18,681 bases of DNA from DSAR01 sp034437315 (GTDB taxonomy: Bacteria; Chloroflexota; Anaerolineae; B4-G1): NCBI GenBank assembly GCA_034437315.1, contig DAOTUC010000260.1, positions 1 through 18,681 on the forward strand. The letters are read 5' to 3'. The translations under genes and the position numbers were made by a program. Under the pieces are notes generated by a model. The model searched no databases, was not told where the DNA came from, and was given only the letters and a program-made list of their open reading frames with translations. Position 1 is the stretch's first letter. Each line of letters begins with the position of its first letter. Shown here in pieces: positions 1 to 6,585 of this stretch.

Positions 1-2
1 AG

Positions 3-962
3 GGGCGGGGGGAGAGCGTGTGGCTGGGCTGGTTCTTGCACGTTGCACTGACGCGCTTCGTCGACTTATGCGAGGGCGACTGGATGGGCGAAAAGCGGGC
101 GCGCCGATACCGGCAGTGGGCGCGCGAACTGCGGGAGGCGCTAGCCGATCACGCTTGGGACGGCGAGTGGTACCGGCGGGCCTATTACGATGACGGCGCC
201 CCGTTGGGTTCCGAACAGAACGAGGAGTGCCGGATCGATTCCCTGGCCCAATCCTGGGCCGTCCTTTCAGGGATTGCCGAGGAGGCGCGGGTGAAGCAGG
301 CTATGGCGGCCGTGGACGAACATCTCATCCGGTCGGACGAGCGCTTGATCCTGCTTTTCACCCCGCCTTTCGACGAAACGCCCCACGACCCCGGCTACAT
401 CAAGGGATATCCGCCGGGCATCCGCGAGAACGGCGGGCAGTACACCCACGCGGCGTTGTGGGCGGTGTGGGCGTTCGCCGAGCTGGGGGATGGAGACCGG
501 GCGGAGGCGCTCTTCCGCCTGCTCAACCCCATCTACCACGCCGATACGCCGGAGGGCGCCGTCCGCTACGCCGTCGAGCCCTACGTCGTCGCCGCCGACG
601 TGTACAGCGACGAGGCACACGTCGGGCGCGGCGGGTGGACCTGGTACACCGGTTCCTCGGGCTGGATGTACCGGTTGGGGATCGAGGCGATCCTGGGGGT
701 GCGCCGGGCCGGCGACGTATTGCACGTCGACCCTTGCATCCCCCGGGACTGGTCGGATTATGCCGTGGCCTACCGGTATGGCGCGACCGTTTACCAGATC
801 AAGGTGGACAACCGGGCCGGCGCTGACCGCGGCGTGGTGGAGGTGACGGTGGACGGACAGGCTTTGCCCGATTCAGGCGCGCAGGGCATCTCGCTGGAAG
901 ACGATGGACAGACCCACGACGTACGCGTCGTGATGGGAGCGGTGGAGGAGGACAATGATTGA
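3..962 (+). CDS. GH94 / NdvB-type beta-glucan phosphorylase or cyclic beta-1,2-glucan synthase, C-terminal part (5' end outside window)
   Basis: The reading frame is open at the window edge and starts inside a conserved segment (GESVWLGWFL), so only the C-terminal ~320 residues are present; the GTG at 18 is internal, not a start. Family hallmarks follow in order: PGYIKGYPPGIRENGGQYTH, then the LGDGDRAEALFRLLNP segment, VEPYVVAADVYS, GRGGWTWYTGSSGWMYRLGIE and DPCIPRDW. These are typical of the (alpha/alpha)6 barrel and C-terminal beta domain of GH94 enzymes (formerly GT36), closest in feel to the phosphorylase-like end of cyclic beta-1,2-glucan synthases (NdvB/ChvB). The catalytic Asp region and any N-terminal glycosyltransferase modules lie upstream, so a stand-alone 1,2-beta-oligoglucan phosphorylase and a full NdvB-like synthase cannot be told apart here. 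The family works on beta-1,2- or beta-1,4-linked glucans using phosphate or by transglycosylation. Placement next to a sugar importer fits carbohydrate metabolism. Confidence 0.85.
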   Translation, partial: GRGESVWLGWFLHVALTRFVDLCEGDWMGEKRARRYRQWARELREALADHAWDGEWYRRAYYDDGAPLGSEQNEECRIDSLAQSWAVLSGIAEEARVKQAMAAVDEHLIRSDERLILLFTPPFDETPHDPGYIKGYPPGIRENGGQYTHAALWAVWAFAELGDGDRAEALFRLLNPIYHADTPEGAVRYAVEPYVVAADVYSDEAHVGRGGWTWYTGSSGWMYRLGIEAILGVRRAGDVLHVDPCIPRDWSDYAVAYRYGATVYQIKVDNRAGADRGVVEVTVDGQALPDSGAQGISLEDDGQTHDVRVVMGAVEEDND

Positions 963-1191
963 GATGGAGATGGCGATGGTAGATCTGGACCTGAGTGACA
1001 AGGCGTTCTTCACGCCGGAGCAGCAGGCCCATGCCCGTCTACGGACGTTGGAAACGCCACGCGGGCGACTGTTGATCGCCGGGTGTGGGGAGAGATTCCT
1101 GAAGTCCCCGTACAAAACTGCCATCTTTCCCTGTGGTCACACGATAGCATCCAACCCAAATCCAACACTTCTTAACGCAATTAAACGATAG
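955..1191 (+). CDS. Doubtful small ORF (78 codons) overlapping the end of the GH94 gene
   Basis: An ORF starts at ATG 955, 8 bases inside the previous gene, with in-frame ATGs at 964, 970 and 976 and a purine-rich GGAGGAGG at 944-951 that could serve one of them. The first ~45 codons keep the GC-rich composition of the neighbours. The last third runs into AT-rich sequence and ends inside the inverted repeat at 1181-1196, so the C-terminal part looks non-coding. I recognise no domain. It may be a coupled small gene, a decayed gene end, or chance. Confidence 0.2.
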   Translation: MIEMEMAMVDLDLSDKAFFTPEQQAHARLRTLETPRGRLLIAGCGERFLKSPYKTAIFPCGHTIASNPNPTLLNAIKR

Positions 1192-1215
1192 TTTAACCGA
1201 AGCCAACATTTGGCG
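1181..1215. promoter_or_regulatory. Candidate operator region upstream of the sugar ABC operon
   Basis: A perfect 6-bp inverted repeat with a 4-base spacer, TTAAAC-GATA-GTTTAA, lies at 1181-1196, followed by GCCAA-CAT-TTGGC at 1202-1214. Both sit in the AT-rich stretch about 150 bases before the binding-protein gene, where the promoter should be. Local sugar operons are commonly controlled by LacI-family repressors binding such palindromes, but no regulator gene is present here and the assignment is inference. I could not place a convincing -35/-10 pair; a TATGCT at 1225-1230 is the best -10-like string. Confidence 0.35.
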
Positions 1216-1284
1216 CGTATTGTTTATGCTAGGATAGAAGAGGATGACGTGATACGCGGTATGCGCGGTGTGAGGAGGTGAGAT

Positions 1285-1317
1285 ATGGGAACTTGGTTTC
1301 AGCAGCATGTTATTTGA
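1285..1317 (+). CDS. Possible 10-residue leader peptide upstream of the ABC operon
   Basis: ATG at 1285 is preceded by GAGGAGG (1272-1278) at an ideal 6-base spacing, one of the best ribosome-binding sites in the window, yet the frame stops after ten residues (MGTWFQQHVI). It ends 32 bases before the start of the binding-protein gene. It could be a translated leader affecting expression of the operon, or a leftover start site. There is no run of regulatory codons or clear attenuator hairpin after it. Confidence 0.3.
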   Translation: MGTWFQQHVI

Positions 1318-1349
1318 TCGAAAATTAGAAAATCAGGAGGGAGAATAGG

Positions 1350-2696
1350 ATGTTTAAGCGAATCAGTTGGATTTCAATTGTAGTGTTGGTGGTAGCGAGT
1401 ATGTTGCTGGTCTCTTGCGATGCTGCGACGCCCACACCTACTGAAGAACCTATGGAGGAGCCGACAGACGAACCGGTGGAGGAGAGACCGCTGGAAGGCG
1501 AGACGGTGAGCGTGATCGCCGTGTGGGGCGGAGACGAGCAGGAGAGTTTTATGGCGATGATCGCCCCGTGGGAAGAACGCACCGGCGCGACTGTCGAGTA
1601 TGAGGGGACACGAGACCTGAACGCTGTCCTGACTACCCGCGTGGAGGGCGGCAATCCGCCCGATATCGCTGGCCTGCCCGGCCCCGGTGTGCTACAACAG
1701 TACGCCCAGGATGGATACCTGGTCGATCTGAGCGCGTTTATGGATATGGGCCAGCTTTCTCAGGCCTACGATCAATCGTGGCTCGACCTGGCCACCTACG
1801 AGGGTGGGTTGTATGGACTTTTCACCAAGGTAGCGGTCAAGAGCCTGGTCTGGTATAGCCCGCCAGCGTTCGAGGAGGCCGGTTATGAGACGCCCGGTTC
1901 GTGGGACGAGATGATCGCCCTTTCGGACCAGATCGTGGAAGACGGGACGTCCCCGTGGTGCATCGGCCTGGAGAGCGGTTCGGCCAGCGGTTGGCCGGGC
2001 ACCGATTGGATCGAGGATATCATGTTGCGCACCGCCGGCCCCGAGGTGTACGATCAATGGCGCACACACGAGATTCCCTGGACCGACCCCGCCGTCAAGA
2101 ACGCCTGGGAGACGTGGGGCGCCATCGTCGCCAATGAGGATTACGTCAACGGGGGAACCACCGGCGTGTTGGCGACCAACTTCGGCGAGTCGCCCTACCC
2201 GATGTTCCAGGATCCTCCCGGCTGCTACATGCACCGGCAGGCTTCTTTCATCCAGGGTTTCATCACCGACCAGTTCCCCGAACTGGAGGCGGTCGACGAT
2301 TACAATTACTTCGGTTTCCCGTCCATCGACGAGCGCTATGGCACGCCAGCGCTGACGGCCGGCGATCTGTTTGGCATGTTCACCGATACCCCGGCGGCTC
2401 GTTCTCTGATGGAATGGTTGGCTTCGGCCGAGGCCCAAACAATCTGGGCCGAGCGCGGCGGGTTCCTATCGCCCAACAAGAACGTGTCGCCTGACATCTA
2501 CCCGGATCCGCTCATCGCACAAGCGGCCGAGATCCTGGTCGATGCCGAGGTCGTGCGCTTTGACGCCTCGGACCTGATGCCCCAGTCCGTGAACGACGCC
2601 TTCTGGCAAGGGGTGTTGAATTACGTCGAGAATCCCGATGATCTGGATACGATTTTGCAGGATATCGAAGCTGTGGCCGCGGAAGCTTACGAGTAG
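1350..2696 (+). CDS. Carbohydrate ABC transporter substrate-binding lipoprotein
   Basis: This 448-residue protein is a family 1 extracellular solute-binding protein (MalE/ThuE/AglE-like). Residues 1-22 form a lipoprotein signal with a basic start and hydrophobic core. The lipobox is LVSC with the lipidated Cys at 23. A Thr/Pro/Glu/Asp-rich linker (about 24-47) follows, as often seen in Chloroflexota lipoproteins, and then the sugar-binding fold opens with VSVIAVWGGDEQESF. The GGNPPDIAGLPGPG segment and the aromatic residues through the middle fit a sugar pocket. The ATG at 1350 follows AGGAGGGAG at 1337-1345. It should sit outside the membrane and deliver a di- or oligosaccharide to the two permeases downstream. 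Because treT follows the permeases, trehalose/maltose-like alpha-glucosides are the likely substrates, but that is inferred from context. Confidence 0.88.
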   Translation: MFKRISWISIVVLVVASMLLVSCDAATPTPTEEPMEEPTDEPVEERPLEGETVSVIAVWGGDEQESFMAMIAPWEERTGATVEYEGTRDLNAVLTTRVEGGNPPDIAGLPGPGVLQQYAQDGYLVDLSAFMDMGQLSQAYDQSWLDLATYEGGLYGLFTKVAVKSLVWYSPPAFEEAGYETPGSWDEMIALSDQIVEDGTSPWCIGLESGSASGWPGTDWIEDIMLRTAGPEVYDQWRTHEIPWTDPAVKNAWETWGAIVANEDYVNGGTTGVLATNFGESPYPMFQDPPGCYMHRQASFIQGFITDQFPELEAVDDYNYFGFPSIDERYGTPALTAGDLFGMFTDTPAARSLMEWLASAEAQTIWAERGGFLSPNKNVSPDIYPDPLIAQAAEILVDAEVVRFDASDLMPQSVNDAFWQGVLNYVENPDDLDTILQDIEAVAAEAYE

Positions 2697-2711
2697 ATTT
2701 AGATAAATCCA

Positions 2712-2783
2712 GGTGGGCAACCGGCGTTGTCGGGTCAGGCGATGACCAGTTGCCCCCCTGAAAGCGTTTCTTCAGGGAGGGGG
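2712..2783 (+). promoter_or_regulatory. Structured intercistronic region with two competing hairpins over a ribosome-binding site
   Basis: Between the binding-protein and permease genes, GGtGGGCAAC (2712-2721) can pair with GTTGCCCcCC (2749-2758), closing a segment that holds a small hairpin GGTCA-ggcga-TGACC (2733-2747). Alternatively CCCTGAA (2756-2762) pairs with TTCAGGG (2771-2777), which covers the start of the permease Shine-Dalgarno (GGGAGGGGG, 2775-2783). The two foldings share 2756-2758 and the surrounding C-run. Stem-loops between binding-protein and permease cistrons commonly keep binding protein in excess; the alternating fold is my inference. Confidence 0.5.
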
Positions 2784-2790
2784 CTCTATC

Positions 2791-3654
2791 ATGATGAAAA
2801 AGCTCGGTTTTCTGCCGTGGCTTTACATAGGCCCGGCTTTATTGTTATTAGGCTTCTTTCTGCTCTATCCAGCCCTTGATACGTTCCGCCTGAGTTTCTT
2901 TGGCCCTCAGTCGGATACGTTCGTCGGAATCAAAAACTACGTCTACGCTTTTACCACCGACGAGATGCTGGTCGCCTTCAAGAACAACGCCATCTGGTTG
3001 TTCCTGTTCACCGCGTTTACCGTGTTCGGTGGATTAGTCATCGCTGTTTTGTTGGACCGCGTGCGGTACGAGCCGCTGGCCAAGGCGGTGATCTTTTTGC
3101 CCCAGGCGATTTCCTTCGTGGGGGCCGGCGTAATCTGGAAGTTCGTCTACGATTATCGCCCCGGTGTGGGATTGCTCAACGCGATCCTGACCCGTTTCTT
3201 CCCCGAGATGAAGCCAATTGGATGGTTAGTCGATTCCGAAATCGCCACCTACGCCCTGATCGTCACCGGTATCTGGATGTGGACGGGATTTGCGATGACC
3301 ATTCTTTCGGCCGCCGTCAAGGGTGTGCCCGATCAGATTATAGAGTCGGCGCGGATTGACGGCGCCAACGAGTGGCAGATTTTCTGGCGGGTGACGATCC
3401 CGATGATCAATTCGACCATCGCCGTGGTGACGACGACGATGGTGATCAATGTGCTCAAGGTCTTCGATCTGGTTTACGTGATGACCGCCGGTCGTTACGA
3501 TACCAACGTGATCGCTAACCAGATGTACAAAGAGCTATACACCAACCGACAGAACGGGCGGGCCAGCGCTATCGCTGTCGTTTTGCTGGTCGCCATTGTG
3601 CCAATGATGTTGGTCAACATTCGACGATTCCAGGAACAGGAGGCCCGGCGATGA
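2791..3654 (+). CDS. Sugar ABC transporter permease, MalF/UgpA type
   Basis: This 287-residue integral membrane protein has about six hydrophobic segments, beginning with FLPWLYIGPALLLLGFFLLY. The cytoplasmic EAA loop that docks the ATPase is visible at about residues 185-204 (ESARIDGANEWQIFWRVTIP), with the conserved Gly and Pro in place. Two ATGs are adjacent (2791 and 2794); the purine-rich GGGAGGGGG at 2775-2783 could serve either. Its end overlaps the next permease by 4 bp (ATGA), so the two are translationally coupled and should form the heterodimeric channel. No ATP-binding subunit is encoded nearby. In many bacteria a shared MsiK/MalK-like ATPase elsewhere in the genome serves such transporters. 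Confidence 0.9.
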   Translation: MMKKLGFLPWLYIGPALLLLGFFLLYPALDTFRLSFFGPQSDTFVGIKNYVYAFTTDEMLVAFKNNAIWLFLFTAFTVFGGLVIAVLLDRVRYEPLAKAVIFLPQAISFVGAGVIWKFVYDYRPGVGLLNAILTRFFPEMKPIGWLVDSEIATYALIVTGIWMWTGFAMTILSAAVKGVPDQIIESARIDGANEWQIFWRVTIPMINSTIAVVTTTMVINVLKVFDLVYVMTAGRYDTNVIANQMYKELYTNRQNGRASAIAVVLLVAIVPMMLVNIRRFQEQEARR

Positions 3655-4511
3655 CAGACAAGATGAAAAGGTTACTCGCGAAGTTCCCAATTCACATCGT
3701 CGTCATCACCATCGCGACAGTGTGGATGACGCCCTCGGTGGGCGTGCTCATTAATTCCTTACGCTCGCCCCAGGCGATCAAATCGACCGGTTGGTGGACG
3801 GTGTTCCAGACGCCCTTTGACTTCACCCAGTGGACGCTGGAGAATTACGTGGAAGTGCTCGAGGCGGAGGGATTGGCGCGCTCTTTCCGAAACAGCCTGT
3901 TGATCTCTATCCCGGCGACGATCCTGCCCATCCTGGTGGCGGCCTTCGCGGCCTACGCCTTCGCCTGGATGCAGTTTCGAGGGCGGCAGGCGCTCTTTTC
4001 GATCGTGGTCGGTTTGCTGGTCGTGCCCCTGCAAATGACGTTCGTACCGATCTATTCGGTGTTTACTCGCTTGGGCATCAATGGGACCTTCATCGCCATA
4101 TGGGCAGCCCATACCGGTTACGGCCTGCCCTTCGCCGTCTACTTGTTGCGTAACTTCTTCGGTTCGCTGCCCAAGGATCTGTTTGAATCGGCTTACCTGG
4201 ACGGCGCTTCGCCGTTCAAGGCCTTTATCCGACTTGCGCTGCCGCTCTCGGTGCCCTCCCTGGCATCGCTGGCGATCTTCCAATTCCTGTGGGTGTGGAA
4301 TGATCTGCTGGTGGCCCTGATCTACCTGGGCGGTACGCCCAGCGTGGCCCCGATGACCGTCCGAGTAGCGAACCTGGTCGATTCCCTGGGGGCCGATTGG
4401 CACCTGTTGCCAGCGGCGGCCTTTATCTCGATGTTGTTGCCGATGATCGTGTTCTTCTCGATGCAGCAGTACTTCGTCCGCGGTATCCTGGCCGGTTCGG
4501 TGAAAGGATAG
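3651..4511 (+). CDS. Sugar ABC transporter permease, MalG/UgpE type
   Basis: This 286-residue membrane protein is the second channel subunit. It has an N-terminal membrane segment (about residues 14-33), a periplasmic stretch with the ENYVEVLEAEG pattern common in MalG-type permeases, further hydrophobic helices, and the EAA loop at about 179-198 (ESAYLDGASPFKAFIRLALP). The ATG overlaps the stop of the upstream permease, and the ORF ends with the usual QQYFVRGILAGSVKG tail of the family (G-A/S-V-K-G). It completes the importer apart from the ATPase. The next 315 bases hold no gene and contain repeats, so the operon may end here. Confidence 0.9.
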   Translation: MTDKMKRLLAKFPIHIVVITIATVWMTPSVGVLINSLRSPQAIKSTGWWTVFQTPFDFTQWTLENYVEVLEAEGLARSFRNSLLISIPATILPILVAAFAAYAFAWMQFRGRQALFSIVVGLLVVPLQMTFVPIYSVFTRLGINGTFIAIWAAHTGYGLPFAVYLLRNFFGSLPKDLFESAYLDGASPFKAFIRLALPLSVPSLASLAIFQFLWVWNDLLVALIYLGGTPSVAPMTVRVANLVDSLGADWHLLPAAAFISMLLPMIVFFSMQQYFVRGILAGSVKG

Positions 4512-4518
4512 GAACCAT

Positions 4519-4580
4519 GAATTGCATGAACTTTCACGAGCTAGGGCCCAAAATTGGTGCTAATTCGTGAAATTCGTGGC
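4519..4580. repeat. Degenerate CACGAAT/ATTCGTG-type intergenic repeat, copy 1
   Basis: Directly after the permease stop, the string GAATTGCATGAA (left) and TAATTCGTGAAATTCGTGGC (4561-4580, right) resemble the arms of the better preserved copy at 16501-16608, in opposite orientations. The copy is decayed. It sits immediately before the palindromic element at 4592. Confidence 0.45.
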
Positions 4581-4591
4581 AAGCAGCTACC

Positions 4592-4742
4592 TTGACAATG
4601 GCACATTTGTCCCCGGCGAATAAATTCGCGGGCCACAACTGCAAAGTCGGCCTACGCCGACTACAAACTAACCTGCGAAGGCAGGTTTTGCAGTTGTAGC
4701 ACACGGTTTTAACCGCTGTGCGCTGTAATGTGCCATTGTCAA
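4592..4742. repeat. 151-bp structured palindromic element with 16-bp terminal inverted repeats (MITE-like)
   Basis: The ends are a perfect inverted repeat: TTGACAATGGCACATT at 4592-4607 and AATGTGCCATTGTCAA at 4727-4742. Inside are several further hairpins in a row: CCCG-g-CGAA/TTCGCGGG (4612-4632, four-base loop), CAACTGCAAA (4636-4645) pairing with TTTGCAGTTG (4687-4696), which encloses AGTCGGC-ctac-GCCGACT (4645-4662) and AACCTGC-gaag-GCAGGTT (4670-4687), and GCACA-c-GGTT-tt-AACC-gc-TGTGC (4699-4721). The whole can fold into a branched structure on either strand. CTAC occurs just outside both ends (4587-4590 and 4744-4747), a possible short target duplication. It encodes nothing recognisable. 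It looks like a non-autonomous mobile repeat, or a structured RNA in the treT leader. Confidence 0.75.
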
Positions 4743-4826
4743 ACTACTCAGACCAGCCCTTTGCTGTGCCGGAGAATGGGGGGTTTGGGCTGTGTGGCAG
4801 TCGCGAATGCTAAGTTGGGAGGTATC

Positions 4827-6074
4827 GTGTTACAAAATGTCGAGTTAGAAAAAAAACGACTGGCCGATTACCGGGAAATTGTCGGGGACGAGACCATCGC
4901 CGAGATCGAGAGGTTGGCCGAACCCCTCCAGGGCGCGCGGGTGGTGCACGTCAATGCCACCGCCTTTGGTGGGGGTGTGGCGGAGCTCCTCCAATCCCTC
5001 GTCCCATTGATGCGCGACGTGGGCCTGGACGCCCGCTGGCAGGTGATCGAGGGCGCGGACGAGTTCTTCGACGTGACCAAAGCCTGTCACAACGGCCTGC
5101 AGGGGATGGACGTCCCGTTCACCGCCGAGATGAAGGAGATCTGGCGCGAGTACAACCGGATGAACGCCGAGCGTTTCGAAGTGGAGGAGGACGATGGACG
5201 GCCGACTTTCGTCATCGTCCACGATCCCCAGCCGACCGGCCTGCGCCATTATCACGAGAGGGATGAGAACGCCCATTGGATCTGGCGCTGCCACATCGAT
5301 ACGTCGGAACCCAATCCCGCCTACTGGGACTTCTTCGCCCCTTACGTGAGCGCCTACGAGGCGGGCATCTTCACGATGGACAAGTACGTGGGGCCAGGGG
5401 TGTCCTTCGAGCACCAGGCCATCATCCCGCCGACCATCGACCCGCTCTCGCCCAAGAACGCGCCGATGGGGATGGACGAGGCGCGGGAGATCGTGTCCGG
5501 CTTCGGCCCAGATATGGATCGCCCCCTGGTGACACAGGTCAGCCGCTTCGACCCGTGGAAAGACCCGCTGGGCGTCATCGACGCCTACCGCATCGTCCGG
5601 GAGCAGGTGCCCGACGTCCAGTTGGCCCTGGTGGGCTCTATGGCGTCCGACGACCCAGAGGGATGGTACTACCTGGATAAAACCAGCCGCCACGCGGGGG
5701 AGGATTTCGACATCCACATCCTGCACAATTTCCACGGCGTGGGCGCGCGCGAGGTCGCCGCTTTCCAGACCGCCAGCGATGTCGTGATCCAGAAATCGAC
5801 CCGCGAGGGCTTCGGGCTGGTGGTGACCGAAGCGCTGTGGAAGAGGAAGCCCGTGGTCGGCGGCGATGTGGGCGGCATCCCGCTCCAGATCATCGACGGT
5901 GAGACCGGTTTCCTGGTCGATTCGGTCGAGGCGTGCGCGGACAAGATCCATTATCTCCTGACCCATCCCGGCGAGGCAAGACAGATGGGGGAGCGGGCGC
6001 GAGAACACGTGCGACGTAACTTTTTGACGCCCCGTCACTTGGCCGATTACCTGCGGTTGTTTGTGGAACTATAG
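4827..6074 (+). CDS. treT: Trehalose synthase, glycosyltransferring type (TreT, GT4)
   Basis: This 415-residue protein matches TreT in length and signature. The N-terminal half carries VHVNATAFGGGVAELLQSL (about residues 40-58), then LDARWQVIEGADEFF and TKACHNGLQGM, all typical of the acceptor-side Rossmann domain. The C-terminal half carries the GT4 nucleotide-sugar site with SRFDPWKDP, the E-x7-E pair EGFGLVVTE (E327, E335) and GGDVGGIPLQI. TreT makes trehalose from NDP-glucose and glucose, and can run in reverse, in the cytoplasm. I chose GTG 4827 (GGGAGG at 4817-4822, then VLQNVELEKKRLADYR). The frame stays open to 4728, but that region has no family resemblance and enters the palindromic element. 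A malEFG-treT arrangement is known from trehalose/maltose transport loci of Thermococcales, supporting alpha-glucoside use here. Confidence 0.9.
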   Translation: MLQNVELEKKRLADYREIVGDETIAEIERLAEPLQGARVVHVNATAFGGGVAELLQSLVPLMRDVGLDARWQVIEGADEFFDVTKACHNGLQGMDVPFTAEMKEIWREYNRMNAERFEVEEDDGRPTFVIVHDPQPTGLRHYHERDENAHWIWRCHIDTSEPNPAYWDFFAPYVSAYEAGIFTMDKYVGPGVSFEHQAIIPPTIDPLSPKNAPMGMDEAREIVSGFGPDMDRPLVTQVSRFDPWKDPLGVIDAYRIVREQVPDVQLALVGSMASDDPEGWYYLDKTSRHAGEDFDIHILHNFHGVGAREVAAFQTASDVVIQKSTREGFGLVVTEALWKRKPVVGGDVGGIPLQIIDGETGFLVDSVEACADKIHYLLTHPGEARQMGERAREHVRRNFLTPRHLADYLRLFVEL

Positions 6075-6103
6075 TTGAAGGTTCGAGGTTGGAGGAGATA
6101 GAA

Positions 6104-6274
6104 ATGGATGAGAATGTCCAAGTGCCAGTGCGTGCCCCAACTGCGGCGACCGGGGATGCTTCGTCGAAATCTGAATCGGTGATTCGATTCCCGGGGCGGT
6201 CGAGGCGGAAACTGTCGCCGAGTGGCGCGAGGGGAGGTGAGTATGGGGGAAGAGCGGTTGGCAGAAGAAGATAG
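6104..6274 (+). CDS. Doubtful small ORF (56 codons), Ser/Arg-rich
   Basis: ATG 6104 has a good ribosome-binding site, GGAGGAG at 6091-6097, six bases upstream. The 56-residue product is low-complexity, rich in Ser, Arg and Gly, and matches nothing I recognise. It overlaps another start at 6243 in a different frame. The region lies just 5' of a degraded superoxide reductase, so this may be decaying DNA rather than a gene. Confidence 0.2.
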   Translation: MDENVQVPVRAPTAATGDASSKSESVIRFPGRSRRKLSPSGARGGEYGGRAVGRRR

Positions 6275-6555
6275 ACACCCGCCAGAGGAGCAACCTCGGG
6301 AAGTACATCAGACGGCGCAGACGGCGTTGAACCTGGGCGCCGGGGCATCGGCGCTGGGACGAAGGGGCGAGTTTGGGAAAGTTCATATTCAACGCCCACG
6401 GCGAATCGGTCCAGGGGGCGAACGAAGGGCCGGTCTATACCCACCACGCGGTGAACGCTTACCTGAAAATCGAAAAACCCGGTACGCTGCACGCCCTGTC
6501 CTATTGCAACATCCACGGTCTCTGGGAGAGCAAGCAAGAGATCCGGATCAAGTAG
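6243..6555 (+). pseudogene. Superoxide reductase (neelaredoxin-type) remnant: C-terminal half only, out of frame with its start
   Basis: From about 6370 to the TAG at 6555 one frame encodes ~60 residues that closely resemble the C-terminal half of class III superoxide reductases: GKFIFNAHGESVQG, then PVYTHHAVNAYLKIEKPGTL, then ALSYCNIHGLWES. The Cys (6505-6507) and His (6514-6516) of CNIHG are the axial and one equatorial iron ligand. The N-terminal half, with EKHVPVI and HPNT-EHH supplying the other three His ligands, is absent in every frame back to 6075. The only good start nearby is ATG 6243 (GGGGAGG at 6232-6238), in another frame: its 46 residues (MGEERLAEEDRHPPEEQ...) do not resemble SOR, and one extra base around 6378-6381 would be needed to join it to the SOR frame (EFGK|FIFNAHGE). 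I read it as a gene broken by 5' loss plus a frameshift; it should not form a complete iron site. Confidence 0.72.
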
Positions 6556-6585
6556 TTGAGCATTCATTTTAAAGGAGGAATTTAA

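Noticed and set aside
4728..4826. N-terminal extension of TreT to the GTG at 4728
   Set aside because: The extra 33 residues have no family resemblance, lack a ribosome-binding site and begin inside the terminal repeat of the palindromic element; GTG 4827 has a good Shine-Dalgarno.
4845..6038. 397-codon open frame on the minus strand
   Set aside because: It is antisense to the clear treT gene; long antisense frames are expected in GC-rich coding DNA.
6109..6171. A CPNCG zinc-ribbon-like string (6133-6147) in the same frame as the SOR remnant
   Set aside because: The frame is bounded by stops 60 bases apart and interrupted again before the SOR part; too short to support a rubredoxin-like or Dx domain.
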